NCBI GenBank assembly: GCA_019358985.1
Contig: JAHHIJ010000016.1
Location: 62,001-126,000, forward strand
DNA length: 64,000 nt
Direction of reading: 5' to 3'
From: Tolypothrix brevis GSE-NOS-MK-07-07A
GTDB taxonomy: Bacteria; Cyanobacteriota; Cyanobacteriia; Cyanobacteriales; Nostocaceae
The notes under the pieces were generated by a model. The model made no database searches. It worked only from the letters and a program-made list of their open reading frames with translations, and had not been told where the DNA came from. The position numbers were made by a program, and so were the translations under genes. This document shows, piece after piece, positions 28,204 through 36,248 of this stretch (positions are counted from its first letter, which is position 1; each line of letters starts with the position of its first letter).

Positions 28204-29664
28204 TTAACCTACACCCAAAATGCAGCTACTGCGTGGGGGAAGAGTTAAAGAAAGTTGCTTATCGACACGTTTACTCCACTCAAATTCAGCGGTGCCAAAT
28301 AAAAGTTTGTCGGGTTGAGATTGCAGATTTACAGATTCTAAGTTGATGAGTGCTTCGGCAGTACCAACGTTAACTGCAATTATCAATTCCTCGGTTGCCA
28401 AAGTTCGCGCAAAGACGTAAACTGCTCCTTGAGCGTACAAGACTCGGTAATCGCCTGTACGCAAGCATGGGTAAGAATGGCGTAAAGCAATTAATTGACG
28501 GTGAGTATTGAGAATTTCTCGATTCCAATTAGCATCTAAAGGAAATCCACGACGGGAGTCTGGGTCGATCGCACCAGGTAAACCCACTTCATCACCATAG
28601 TAAATGCTGGGCGCACCAGGAAAGGTTAATACTAGTAAAGTTGCTAAATCTACACTCGCAACATCACCACCAGCAATTGAGATCAATCTTGCCGTATCGT
28701 GACTCGCTAGCAAATTTAGTTGAGTTAGCTGAATTTCCCAAGGATAAAGTTGCAGTAGTTCTTGGATTTTTTCAGCGTACTCAGCCGCAAATAAGGGTGG
28801 ATAGGGTTTGTAATCGCGACTTTGCACTTGTTCTAAGTCTACGCGATCGCCTGCCGCAAAAGCGATTGTAGGTCCTGCAAATAAGTAATTCATCACCCCG
28901 TCGAATTGAGTACCATCCAACCACTCGCGGGAATCTCCCCAAACTTCCCCGACAATGTAGGCATCAGGATTGATAGCTTTAATGCGATCGCGAAATTCCT
29001 GCCAAAAACCAGGAGTTTTTATTTCAAATGGCACATCTAACCGCCATCCGTCAATACCGAATTTAATCCAATATTCGGCAATTTCCATGATGTATTCCCG
29101 AACTTCCGGGTTATCGTGGTTAAATACTGGCAAGGCTCGATTTCCACCCCAACCTTCATAGTTAGCAGGATACTCACCGTTGTAAGCAGAAAGGGGCCAG
29201 TCTTCAATTTTAAACCAATTTAGCCAAGGTGAATGAGGACCATTTTCTAAAACGTCGTGGAAAAAGAAAAAGCCGCGACTGGAGTGATTGAAAACTCCAT
29301 CTAACACAACTTTGATATTGCGATCGTGTGCTGCGTCTAGCAATTCCCTAAAAGCCCCATTGCCCCCCAGCATCGGATCTACCTGATAATAATCGTGGGT
29401 ATGATAGCGGTGATTGCTAGCCGATTGAAATATGGGCGTAAAGTAAATAGCGTTAATGCCCAAATCCTGTATATAGTCTAGCTGCTCTAGAATACCCCAC
29501 AAATCTCCACCTTTGTAACCTTGGAGTGTGGGCATTGCTTCCCAATCTTCCCAACGTGCTTCATGCAAAAGCCGTTTGCGTGGCTGTTTGCTTTTGGCAA
29601 AGCGATCTGGAAAGATTTGATAGAAAACTGCATCTTTAACCCAGTCTGGTGTTTTTATATCCAT
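28204..29664 (-). CDS. GH13 alpha-amylase / cyclomaltodextrinase-like glucanase
   Basis: A 486-residue GH13 enzyme. It shows the four conserved regions: DGVFNHSS, GWRLDVPFE with the nucleophile Asp, VGEVWGDS with the acid Glu, and LLASHDTARL with the transition-state Asp. The N-terminus WVKDAVFYQIFPDRFA and GGDLWGI are typical of the neopullulanase/cyclomaltodextrinase subgroup, but the N-terminal dimerisation domain of that group is absent. There is no signal peptide, so it probably acts on intracellular maltodextrins from glycogen. It is monocistronic. Confidence 0.9.
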   Translation of the reverse strand: MDIKTPDWVKDAVFYQIFPDRFAKSKQPRKRLLHEARWEDWEAMPTLQGYKGGDLWGILEQLDYIQDLGINAIYFTPIFQSASNHRYHTHDYYQVDPMLGGNGAFRELLDAAHDRNIKVVLDGVFNHSSRGFFFFHDVLENGPHSPWLNWFKIEDWPLSAYNGEYPANYEGWGGNRALPVFNHDNPEVREYIMEIAEYWIKFGIDGWRLDVPFEIKTPGFWQEFRDRIKAINPDAYIVGEVWGDSREWLDGTQFDGVMNYLFAGPTIAFAAGDRVDLEQVQSRDYKPYPPLFAAEYAEKIQELLQLYPWEIQLTQLNLLASHDTARLISIAGGDVASVDLATLLVLTFPGAPSIYYGDEVGLPGAIDPDSRRGFPLDANWNREILNTHRQLIALRHSYPCLRTGDYRVLYAQGAVYVFARTLATEELIIAVNVGTAEALINLESVNLQSQPDKLLFGTAEFEWSKRVDKQLSLTLPPRSSCILGVG

Positions 29665-29752
29665 GAATCGCTGCTATATACCTTTACAGACATCGTTACA
29701 AATACTTACATATTTGTGACTCACACTTCTGATAGATAATCAGTCAAGGGTT

Positions 29753-30118
29753 AAGAGTTAAGGGTCAAGGGTCAAGGGTTAAAGGTCAAGGGTCAAGGGT
29801 CAAGGGTCAAGGGTCAAGGGTCAAGGGTCAAGGGTCAAGAGTCAAGGGTCAAGAGTCAAGGGTCAAACCTTAAGGCTTAATGCTCAAACTTTAAGGCTTA
29901 ATGCTCAAACTTTAAGGCTTAATGTTCTAACCTTAAGGCTTAATGTTCTAACCTTAAGGCTTAATGCTCAAACCTTAAGGCTTAATGCTCAAACCTTAAG
30001 GCTTAAAGGTTAATCTAATCTTGACTCTTGACTATTGACTCTTGACTCTTGACTATTGACTCTTGACTATTGACTCTTGACTATTAACTGTTGACTCTTG
30101 ACTATTGACTCTTGACTT
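29753..30118. repeat. three-part heptamer-based repeat array
   Basis: Left: 29753-29864, 112 bp or 16 heptamers of TCAAGGG type. Middle: 29865-30011, exactly seven 21-bp units built around CCTTAAGGCTTAATG. Right: 30021-30118, 98 bp or 14 heptamers of TTGACTC or TTGACTA. Left and right arrays are roughly inverse complements of each other (GAGTCAA against TTGACTC). The array ends 34 bp before the subtilase start. Confidence 0.9.
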
Positions 30119-30152
30119 TGCTTACAAAAATTCAATAGAATTTGAGGTAAAA

Positions 30153-31883
30153 ATGAGACACGATAAACTTTCACCTGGTCTGCTGTTAGCGTATGAAGAT
30201 TACCAACGCTACGGAGCGCAAGCTTTAGCTCCACAAATGCGATCGCTTGGTATCTTGGCACCCAGAAACACTATACAGCAAACTAAGAGCATCGTTTTTA
30301 TCTACTGCGACGAAGACGCTGACTTAAGTCACTTATTACAACAAGGTATCGAAGTCAACCAAAACACCGGAAGTGTGCGGACAGCTTATTTACCCCTCAG
30401 TACTTTAGACCATTTATCTGATGAAAATGCCGTTCATCGCATCAAGCCATCACGCAAAATGCACCTGCGGATGGATGTCGCGAAAAAAGACGTACATTTG
30501 ACAGAGTTTCAAAACAAAACCGGACTCACAGGAGAAAAAGTCGTTATCGGCATTGTAGACACCGGTATCGATCCGAAACACCCCGCTTTTAAAGGTCGCA
30601 TTTTACGCATTTGGGATCAAACTCTACCTGGTCCCGGTGTCAAAGAAGGCGCCTACGGAGCAGAATTAAGCAAAGACCAACTAACAATTTCTCAAGACAC
30701 AGAAGGACACGGCACCCACGTTGCTGGCATTGCCTCATCTGCTGACAGCACTTATAGTGGTGTCGCACCAAAAGCAGAATTAGTCATCGTCAAAAGCGAT
30801 TTACAAGATGCTCACATTGCCGATGCAGTTCGTTACATTTTCCGCGTTGCTGGTGAAATGAACCGCCCAGCAGTGGTAAACTTAAGCTTGGGTGGACACG
30901 CTGATGCTCATGATGGCAGCGACTCCTTATCAAAAGTCATTGATGCCGAAACTGGTCCTGGAAGAATTGTCTGCTGTGCCGCAGGTAATGAGGGTAACAG
31001 CAACATTCATGCTCAAGCGAAAATCTCTACCACTGCCATATCTACTATCCGTTTTAATGTTCCCCAAAACCAAGTAGGCATTGCTTGGTTAAATGGTTGG
31101 TATTCTGGCAAAGGTCAGTTAGAAGTATCTGTGCGGACTCCCAACGGTTTTGTTACCCCCTTCCAAAAAATCATTACCAAAGACAATCCCACCCAAGATT
31201 ACAAATTGGCAGATGCACAGGTGCAAATAGCCACACCAGGACCAGATCCGATGAATGGCGACCATAATTTCTTTGTACAAATTCGCGGTAATGGTACAAC
31301 GGCAGTTATGGAAGGCATTTGGCAGCTGCGGGTACGCAATACAGGTTCGAGTGAAACACGTTTGGATGTGTGGACGTTAGATGACCAATCGGCGGTATTT
31401 TTCACGGGTAAAAGTGTGCAGGATGCTGTGAAAATTGGTTCCCCAGGAGCTTGCAAGAATGCAGTTACGGTGGCTTCTTACACTACTAAGGTGAAATATA
31501 CAGATATTGATGCCAAACCTCAAGAAATAGGCTTGGAATTGCATAGTATTTCTGATTTTAGCAGTGAAGGTCCCCTGCGGAATGATGCTCACAAGCCGGA
31601 TGTGGCAGCACCAGGAGCGATGATTGTTTCTACACTATCATCTACTGCTCAAAGTTTTGGGCGATCGTCAATGATTAATTCTAAGTTTGTGGTTTCAGCT
31701 GGCACTAGTATGGCAACACCTTTTGTTACTGGTTTGGTGGCACTGTTGTTGCAACGGAATCCCAAACTTGACCCCGCTGGTGTTAAAGAATTGTTACGTA
31801 AAAATAGTTCCATACCCAAAAAAGCAGCGGGAACCTTTGATAGGAAATGGGGCTTTGGATTGATTGATGCTAAAAATCTTTAA
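30153..31883 (+). CDS. S8 family serine peptidase (subtilase)
   Basis: A 576-residue subtilisin-like protease. Catalytic residues are visible: Asp136 in IGIVDTGID, His186 in EGHGTHVAG, oxyanion Asn279 in AAGNEG and Ser519 in GTSMATP. A long insert of about 170 residues (about 295-465), likely beta-rich, separates the Asn and Ser segments. About 125 residues precede the catalytic domain. There is no signal peptide, so this is either cytoplasmic or released at lysis. The in-frame upstream start at 30105 lies inside the repeat array; I chose ATG 30153. It opens the accessory region. Confidence 0.88.
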   Translation: MRHDKLSPGLLLAYEDYQRYGAQALAPQMRSLGILAPRNTIQQTKSIVFIYCDEDADLSHLLQQGIEVNQNTGSVRTAYLPLSTLDHLSDENAVHRIKPSRKMHLRMDVAKKDVHLTEFQNKTGLTGEKVVIGIVDTGIDPKHPAFKGRILRIWDQTLPGPGVKEGAYGAELSKDQLTISQDTEGHGTHVAGIASSADSTYSGVAPKAELVIVKSDLQDAHIADAVRYIFRVAGEMNRPAVVNLSLGGHADAHDGSDSLSKVIDAETGPGRIVCCAAGNEGNSNIHAQAKISTTAISTIRFNVPQNQVGIAWLNGWYSGKGQLEVSVRTPNGFVTPFQKIITKDNPTQDYKLADAQVQIATPGPDPMNGDHNFFVQIRGNGTTAVMEGIWQLRVRNTGSSETRLDVWTLDDQSAVFFTGKSVQDAVKIGSPGACKNAVTVASYTTKVKYTDIDAKPQEIGLELHSISDFSSEGPLRNDAHKPDVAAPGAMIVSTLSSTAQSFGRSSMINSKFVVSAGTSMATPFVTGLVALLLQRNPKLDPAGVKELLRKNSSIPKKAAGTFDRKWGFGLIDAKNL

Positions 31884-32328
31884 ACAGATATAGAGGCATA
31901 GGAAATCAGGTTTATACAAGGGTAGGCAAAAGGTCTGCCCTTGTTCCTTGGGAGACTCCAAAAAAATCATCAAAAAAGGAGTTTCAATAAAAAAAAATTG
32001 GATAAACAACCTAAGCGATCGCTCAATTATTCACTCCTATAATGAGAATATAGAAAAACATTAAACGAAAAACAGGTGTAATTAATTATGCAGGCTATTT
32101 TTTGGACTGTAGAAAAAATACCATCTCCAATGTTATAGATTATTAATTGGGTAATTATAACAGCGATCGCACTCCCCAATTAACTAGATTTCTACCTCAT
32201 ACTTGTATATTTATTTTCTCGATATAGAAATAAAAAACATTGATCCAGGAAGCAGCAAATTCAAATTGGTATAACATCTAGGAAATTGCTATAATAAAAC
32301 GCTGATAGTAAAAATGTATGATGAGCAA
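31884..32328. other. intergenic region before ParDE module
   Basis: AT-rich, with no convincing gene. A 23-bp segment, TATAATGAGAATATAG and following bases, at 32038-32060 recurs at 33027-33049 ahead of the second ParD gene, so it is probably part of a duplicated TA-module leader. Confidence 0.5.
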
Positions 32329-32592
32329 ATGAATATATCGCTTGATCCTACTCATGAGCAATTTGTTATATCTAAAATTGAAAGCGGAAAATACGCGAAC
32401 GCAGATGAAGTAATTGCTGCTGCATTGCAATTGTTGGAAGAACAGGAACAATATATTCTTTGGTTAAATGATACTCGTCAGAAAGTAGCAGTTGGTTTGG
32501 AAGAAATTGAACGAGGTGATGTTCTAGATACCGAAGTTGTCATCAACCAACTCAAAGAGAAATTGCTTCAAAAACGCGAGGCTCAAACATGA
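32329..32592 (+). CDS. ParD-like antitoxin
   Basis: An 87-residue type II antitoxin of the ParD/CopG class. The N-terminal ribbon-helix-helix includes NISLDPTHEQFVISKIESG, followed by YANADEVIAAALQLLEE, as in ParD proteins. The acidic C-terminal tail wraps the toxin. The ATG at 32329 matches the neighbouring paralogue; the frame could begin at 32314. It overlaps the downstream toxin by 4 bases (ATGA), a normal TA arrangement. The dimer usually represses its own operon. Confidence 0.88.
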   Translation: MNISLDPTHEQFVISKIESGKYANADEVIAAALQLLEEQEQYILWLNDTRQKVAVGLEEIERGDVLDTEVVINQLKEKLLQKREAQT

Positions 32593-32885
32593 GTCGTTCC
32601 ACTATCTCTCAAACGGCAAGCAGAGATTTGGTTGAGATTTTAGATTATTTTACAAATATTAATATTGATGCTGGGGAACGTTTTATACAGGAGTTTGAGA
32701 AAAAGTGCAAAAACATGGTAAATTTTCCGAATATGGGGCGTAGTTACGAAGATATCGCTCCCTTTTTACGAGGATTACCTATCGACGGTCATATAATTTT
32801 GTACAAAGTAATTGACGAGGAAATCACAGTTGTCCGTGTTGTTAGTGGAAAGCGAGATTTGAAGTCATTGTTTTCAGATTCTTAA
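32589..32885 (+). CDS. ParE/RelE superfamily toxin
   Basis: A 98-residue toxin. It begins RSTISQTASRDLVEILDYFT, the first helix of ParE toxins, and ends with EEITVVRVVSGKRDLKSLF, the ParE C-terminal strand with a basic cluster. ParE proteins poison DNA gyrase; RelE relatives cleave mRNA, and the two cannot be separated by eye. It is complete and paired with its antitoxin, so the module is probably active. Confidence 0.88.
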   Translation: MSRSTISQTASRDLVEILDYFTNINIDAGERFIQEFEKKCKNMVNFPNMGRSYEDIAPFLRGLPIDGHIILYKVIDEEITVVRVVSGKRDLKSLFSDS

Positions 32886-32990
32886 TCTAGTTGTGAGTGC
32901 GATCGCCTGCGACCAACCGGAGGTCATCGCCTGATATGATTGCTTGGTTGGACATAAGGAAACTCAACGGTATATCGCAGAAACATGATG

Positions 32991-33020
32991 ATGAGCGAAC
33001 AATATTTTTACCGATATCAA
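32991..33020 (+). pseudogene. deletion footprint of GIY-YIG gene
   Basis: ATGAGCGAACAATA is identical to the first 14 bases of the GIY-YIG gene at 33583. It is followed directly by TTTTTACCGATATCAA, which matches the internal segment at about 33748-33763 of that gene. The intervening 150 or so bases are missing. This is a short relic of a second GIY-YIG copy with an internal deletion. Confidence 0.6.
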
Positions 33021-33065
33021 TTTACTTATAATGAGAATATAGAAAAACAGTAGCGTAGATAATAT

Positions 33066-33323
33066 ATGAGCATTTCTTTGACTCCTGAATTAGAGCAATT
33101 TATCCAAAGTCAAATTGCTAGCGGTAAATATGCTTCGACTGAGGACGTGATTATTGCAGGTATTAAACTCCTGGAGGAAAGGGAAAGGATTTATAAGGGT
33201 AGGTTTGAGGAATTAAAACGGGAAATTGCGATCGGAGTAGAACAACTCGAACGTGGGGAAGTAATTGATGGGGAGATAGTTTTTCGTCAATTAGAGCAGA
33301 AATTACAACAGCGTCGTCAGTAA
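33066..33323 (+). CDS. ParD-like antitoxin, second module
   Basis: An 85-residue paralogue of the antitoxin at 32329, with SISLTPELEQFIQSQIASG, YASTEDVIIAGIKLLEE, and a C-terminal half (AIGVEQLERGEVIDGEIVF) clearly related to the first (AVGLEEIERGDVLDTEVV). Its toxin partner directly downstream is truncated, so this antitoxin appears orphaned. It may still cross-regulate the intact module. Confidence 0.85.
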   Translation: MSISLTPELEQFIQSQIASGKYASTEDVIIAGIKLLEERERIYKGRFEELKREIAIGVEQLERGEVIDGEIVFRQLEQKLQQRRQ

Positions 33324-33331
33324 GCAGGGAA

Positions 33332-33493
33332 ATGATTAATATTTGTAGATTTACTGCTGCTGCAAGTCGGGATATTGAGAACATAATTGATTATATCGCT
33401 GACAGGACTTACGCAAGGACTACGCAGTTACGTCATTGCGACGCAAGGAAGCAATCTCAAAGTCTTGTTTTCTCGTTACGATATAAATACTGA
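33332..33493 (+). pseudogene. truncated ParE toxin
   Basis: The frame from ATG 33332 starts ICRFTAAASRDIENIIDYIA, matching the ParE N-terminal helix (compare SRDLVEILDYFT in the intact toxin). After about 25 codons homology ends, and the frame runs into repeat DNA containing GTCATTGCGACGCAAGG before stopping at 33493. The toxin core and C-terminal strand are lost. Confidence 0.75.
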
Positions 33494-33582
33494 AATATGA
33501 TCATTGATGTTGGAATAATTACCATAAAAAGAATCAAGAGCGTAAACGCAACGCAGCTTGTCGTAAGACATCGCATTTACCG

Positions 33583-33873
33583 ATGAGCGAACAATACTAC
33601 ATCTATTTAATGACAAACAAAGATAATACTGTGCTTTATACAGGTGTTACGAATGATTTAATCAAAAGGGTTTATGAACACAAAGAAAAATTAATTGCTG
33701 GTTTTACAAGCAAGTACAACGTGAATAAATTGGTTTATTACGAAATTTTTACCGATATCAATAATGCGATCGCAAGAGAAAGACAAATCAAAGCAGGTTC
33801 TAGACAAAAGAAAATCGATTTAGTCAATAGAATGAATCCAGAATGGTGCGATTTATATGATGATTTATTGTAA
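33583..33873 (+). CDS. GIY-YIG nuclease superfamily protein
   Basis: A 96-residue single-domain protein of the UPF0213/YhbQ type. The motif is YYIYLMTNKDNTVLYTGVT, then the helix DLIKRVYEHKEK and conserved Glu in ARERQIKAGSRQKK. Such proteins are predicted DNA endonucleases, often spread as mobile single genes, with unproven roles. A deletion relic of a second copy lies 560 bp upstream. Confidence 0.88.
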   Translation: MSEQYYIYLMTNKDNTVLYTGVTNDLIKRVYEHKEKLIAGFTSKYNVNKLVYYEIFTDINNAIARERQIKAGSRQKKIDLVNRMNPEWCDLYDDLL

Positions 33874-33878
33874 AATCG

Positions 33879-33975
33879 TCATTGCGAACGTAACGAAGTG
33901 GAGGAAGCAATCGCAATATCTCCGACTACGAACAAGTCAATGAGATTGCTTCGTCGTTCCTCCTCGCAATGACAG
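33879..33975. repeat. long inverted repeat (CATTGCGA family)
   Basis: A left arm starting GTCATTGCGAACG with GGAAGCAATCGCA is mirrored by a right arm of GATTGCTTC and ending CTCGCAATGACAGG. The same family occurs at about 7762-7845 and in part at about 33430-33460 and 2810-2855. Confidence 0.75.
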
Positions 33976-34059
33976 GAAAGAAAAGCGATCGCACTGCTGA
34001 CAAAAATAATTTTGCCTTAACCTGTCGCGAGTGGGGGGCAAGTCTATGTATTTAAAGTC

Positions 34060-35028
34060 CTATCGCTTATCCTGAACTACAAACGACCACCAACGAGCAT
34101 TATCAGAGGTGTAATTTTTGTTTTCTATATTTGGTTTATTTGATTTATCTGGATTTTCCCATTCTGTACCAATCGGGTTGTTGGTACCTTTATTAGTGAT
34201 AAAACATTCTGAAAGATTACCAGTAATATCTTTTTTCTTGCAGTCAATCGCAAAATTTTGGCGCAATGTGTCATCACACTTATTAAGACTAAGAAGACCG
34301 TTAGGAAAAGTAGTAAGACAAGCATCACCATTAATTTCAATTCTAGGACGAATTTCATAAGCGTCATGAGTTCGCTTATAAATCAGTTTAAATTCACTAT
34401 TCCTCTCTACTCTCTGAGTCCAGTTTACAGTGGCGCGAGTACCCAAAGCCGCAGAATTTCCCTCCATACTAATACGCCAAGCTGAATCCAGACCACCACC
34501 AGTTACTATGGTATAAATTTGTTCATCTGAGGGATGTTTTTTTTGCGATATGAACGATGGATTCTTAAAAATATTATAACCTACCACTGCTGTGACTAAA
34601 CTTCCACCTACCAACCCTACCCAGCGCAAAAACTTTTTTCGGTTTATCCCCGCATAAGTTTGCTTTTTTTCTGTTGTTTCTCCTTCTGATAAATCAGCTT
34701 CAGAGCCACATTTACAGTGAAATTTTAGTGTTATTTTTTCAATGAAAACCTTGTATTCTGCTTTCTTAATAGAAGGTTTTAGTTCATTCCAACAGAGTTT
34801 ACATATAGCTTCTGTATCTCCTACCTTGTTTAAATAGTCAATTAGGCTTATAGCGAAGTTAGAAGGTGAAGAATGTTCGTATATAAAATCAAGTTTAGAG
34901 TAGTCGGATATTCCAATTCTTATACATAGTGCTTCTCGTTCTTTGGCTTTCTGGCTACTAACCAGTAGTTCTGCTAATGCGGTTAATTCATCTTGGGTTA
35001 GTTCATCTTGGCTTGATTCTTGTGACAT
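34060..35028 (-). CDS. membrane protein: N-terminal adaptor (EAD-like) domain and beta-trefoil-like C-domain
   Basis: A 322-residue protein. Residues about 8-95 are a helical domain (DELTALAELLVSSQ, then ALCIRIGISDYSKLDF and FAISLIDYLNKVGD) clearly related to the C-terminal domain of the neighbouring CHAT protein. A CKCG pair follows. One membrane helix lies near residues 137-157 (FLRWVGLVGGSLVTAVVGYN), preceded by basic residues NRKKF, so the N-terminus is predicted inside and the C-terminus outside. The C-terminal domain of about 150 residues contains ACLTTFPNGLLSLNKCD and QNFAIDCK, resembling ricin-type beta-trefoil carbohydrate-binding modules. It follows the CHAT gene by 17 bp on the same strand and is almost surely cotranscribed. 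Confidence 0.75.
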   Translation of the reverse strand: MSQESSQDELTQDELTALAELLVSSQKAKEREALCIRIGISDYSKLDFIYEHSSPSNFAISLIDYLNKVGDTEAICKLCWNELKPSIKKAEYKVFIEKITLKFHCKCGSEADLSEGETTEKKQTYAGINRKKFLRWVGLVGGSLVTAVVGYNIFKNPSFISQKKHPSDEQIYTIVTGGGLDSAWRISMEGNSAALGTRATVNWTQRVERNSEFKLIYKRTHDAYEIRPRIEINGDACLTTFPNGLLSLNKCDDTLRQNFAIDCKKKDITGNLSECFITNKGTNNPIGTEWENPDKSNKPNIENKNYTSDNARWWSFVVQDKR

Positions 35029-35045
35029 AGTTTTTACTTCTCATA

Positions 35046-35957
35046 CTACTTCCAATTTAGTTTTGATTTAATACTTTCCAAATCAGCCGCGTATTTCCCT
35101 CTTTTAAACACAACTTCAAGTTCCTTGCAGATTTTCCCAAGAGCTTGCTGATCATCTGTACTATGCAAATAGTCAATTAGCTGTACGGCAAAATCAGCAT
35201 CGGTTGATTGTCTTAAAAATCCAAGTTGATTTGCTTCAATTCCAATTCTTATACAAAGTGCTTTTCGTGCTGAATATTCTGCACGTCCACTACGTATCAG
35301 CAGTTCTGTAAGTATTTCTCTGTCAGAGTCGTTTAGTTCTTCAGGTGCAGGTTTGTTCGTGACTGGAGGCTGTTCTTCAATAGAAACCGTCTTTTCAATA
35401 TTTGGCTTATTCTTCAGAACAGGAGTTAATTGCTCTGGAATACCTGCCAACCGAATTGCAGCACAACCTAATTTGTGGGCAAATTCGACAGTTCGTCCTG
35501 CTCCTAAAGCATCGTAAAAACCCACAGCAAATTCAATTGCTGCTTTATCACCGATCGCCTGTTTCATGCCAATGACATAATTAATGTGTTGTGCGATCGC
35601 TTCTGCTTGCACTTCGGAATAACAGCCATTAAGCACAACACACTCAACTGTCTCTGCAAACAGTTCAAAGAGTCCCGCTAAAGCTTCTCCATCGACTAAT
35701 TTTGTCGAACCTGTTTCATCTTCAAATACCAAACCCTCATCCCCTGTTCCATGCCCAGAAAAATGAACAATAGAAGGATTGATATCTAGCATAGCCCTCT
35801 GTATGTCCCTCGGTCGCACTGCAAACATTGATTTTACAACAAACTGATCGCGGTTTTCTGCCCGATGTAATCCTTCTTCAATATCTCGCACCTCCTGCCC
35901 TAAACGTAGTCGTGAAGTGTCTTTAGGATTTGCTGTCAATATTAAGATTGTTTGCAC
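35046..35957 (-). CDS. CHAT-domain caspase-like protease with C-terminal adaptor (EAD-like) domain
   Basis: A 303-residue protein. Residues 1-170 form a CHAT (caspase HetF-associated with TPR) clan CD peptidase: ILILTANPKDTSRLRLGQE at the start, the catalytic His69 in VHFSGHGT, and the catalytic Cys112 in VVLNGCYS. A linker rich in P, E and K follows at about 175-208. The helical domain at about 209-295 (REILTELLIRSGRAEYSARK, ALCIRIGIEANQLGF, FAVQLIDYLHSTDD) matches the N-terminus of the downstream membrane protein. Effector-associated adaptor domains (EADs) of this type couple sensors to effectors in bacterial conflict systems and counter-phage or stress-death pathways. Target and trigger are unknown. 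Confidence 0.85.
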   Translation of the reverse strand: MQTILILTANPKDTSRLRLGQEVRDIEEGLHRAENRDQFVVKSMFAVRPRDIQRAMLDINPSIVHFSGHGTGDEGLVFEDETGSTKLVDGEALAGLFELFAETVECVVLNGCYSEVQAEAIAQHINYVIGMKQAIGDKAAIEFAVGFYDALGAGRTVEFAHKLGCAAIRLAGIPEQLTPVLKNKPNIEKTVSIEEQPPVTNKPAPEELNDSDREILTELLIRSGRAEYSARKALCIRIGIEANQLGFLRQSTDADFAVQLIDYLHSTDDQQALGKICKELEVVFKRGKYAADLESIKSKLNWK

Positions 35958-36248
35958 GGTTTACTAAACTCCAGTTATATAATTTGACATCATACCAGTC
36001 ACCAGACCATCAGATTCGTTACTTATATACGCGATTCTTATCAAACCTACAAATGTAAAAATGGCGATTCCGCAAAAATACTAGTTAAAAAGTGAAAGTA
36101 CTATGCAGGTAGAGTGCTTTGGGAGTTTCTTGGTTAATCCGTCGAAAAAGTTTCTTTCTCGCATCAAGCCTTACGTCTTTCAGTGCGATCGCGCTACACT
36201 GAAAACTAACTAGAGTGAAAAAGTATCGAACAAATAAGGACTTCTTCA
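35958..36248. other. divergent intergenic region
   Basis: This 291-bp stretch holds the promoters of the CHAT operon and the Uma2 gene. It has one HIP1 site and no gene. I see no clear operator. Confidence 0.4.

Noticed and set aside
29753-30118. Possible CRISPR array
   Set aside because: The 21-bp units are contiguous without unique spacers, and the heptamers are simple tandem repeats; no cas genes are nearby.
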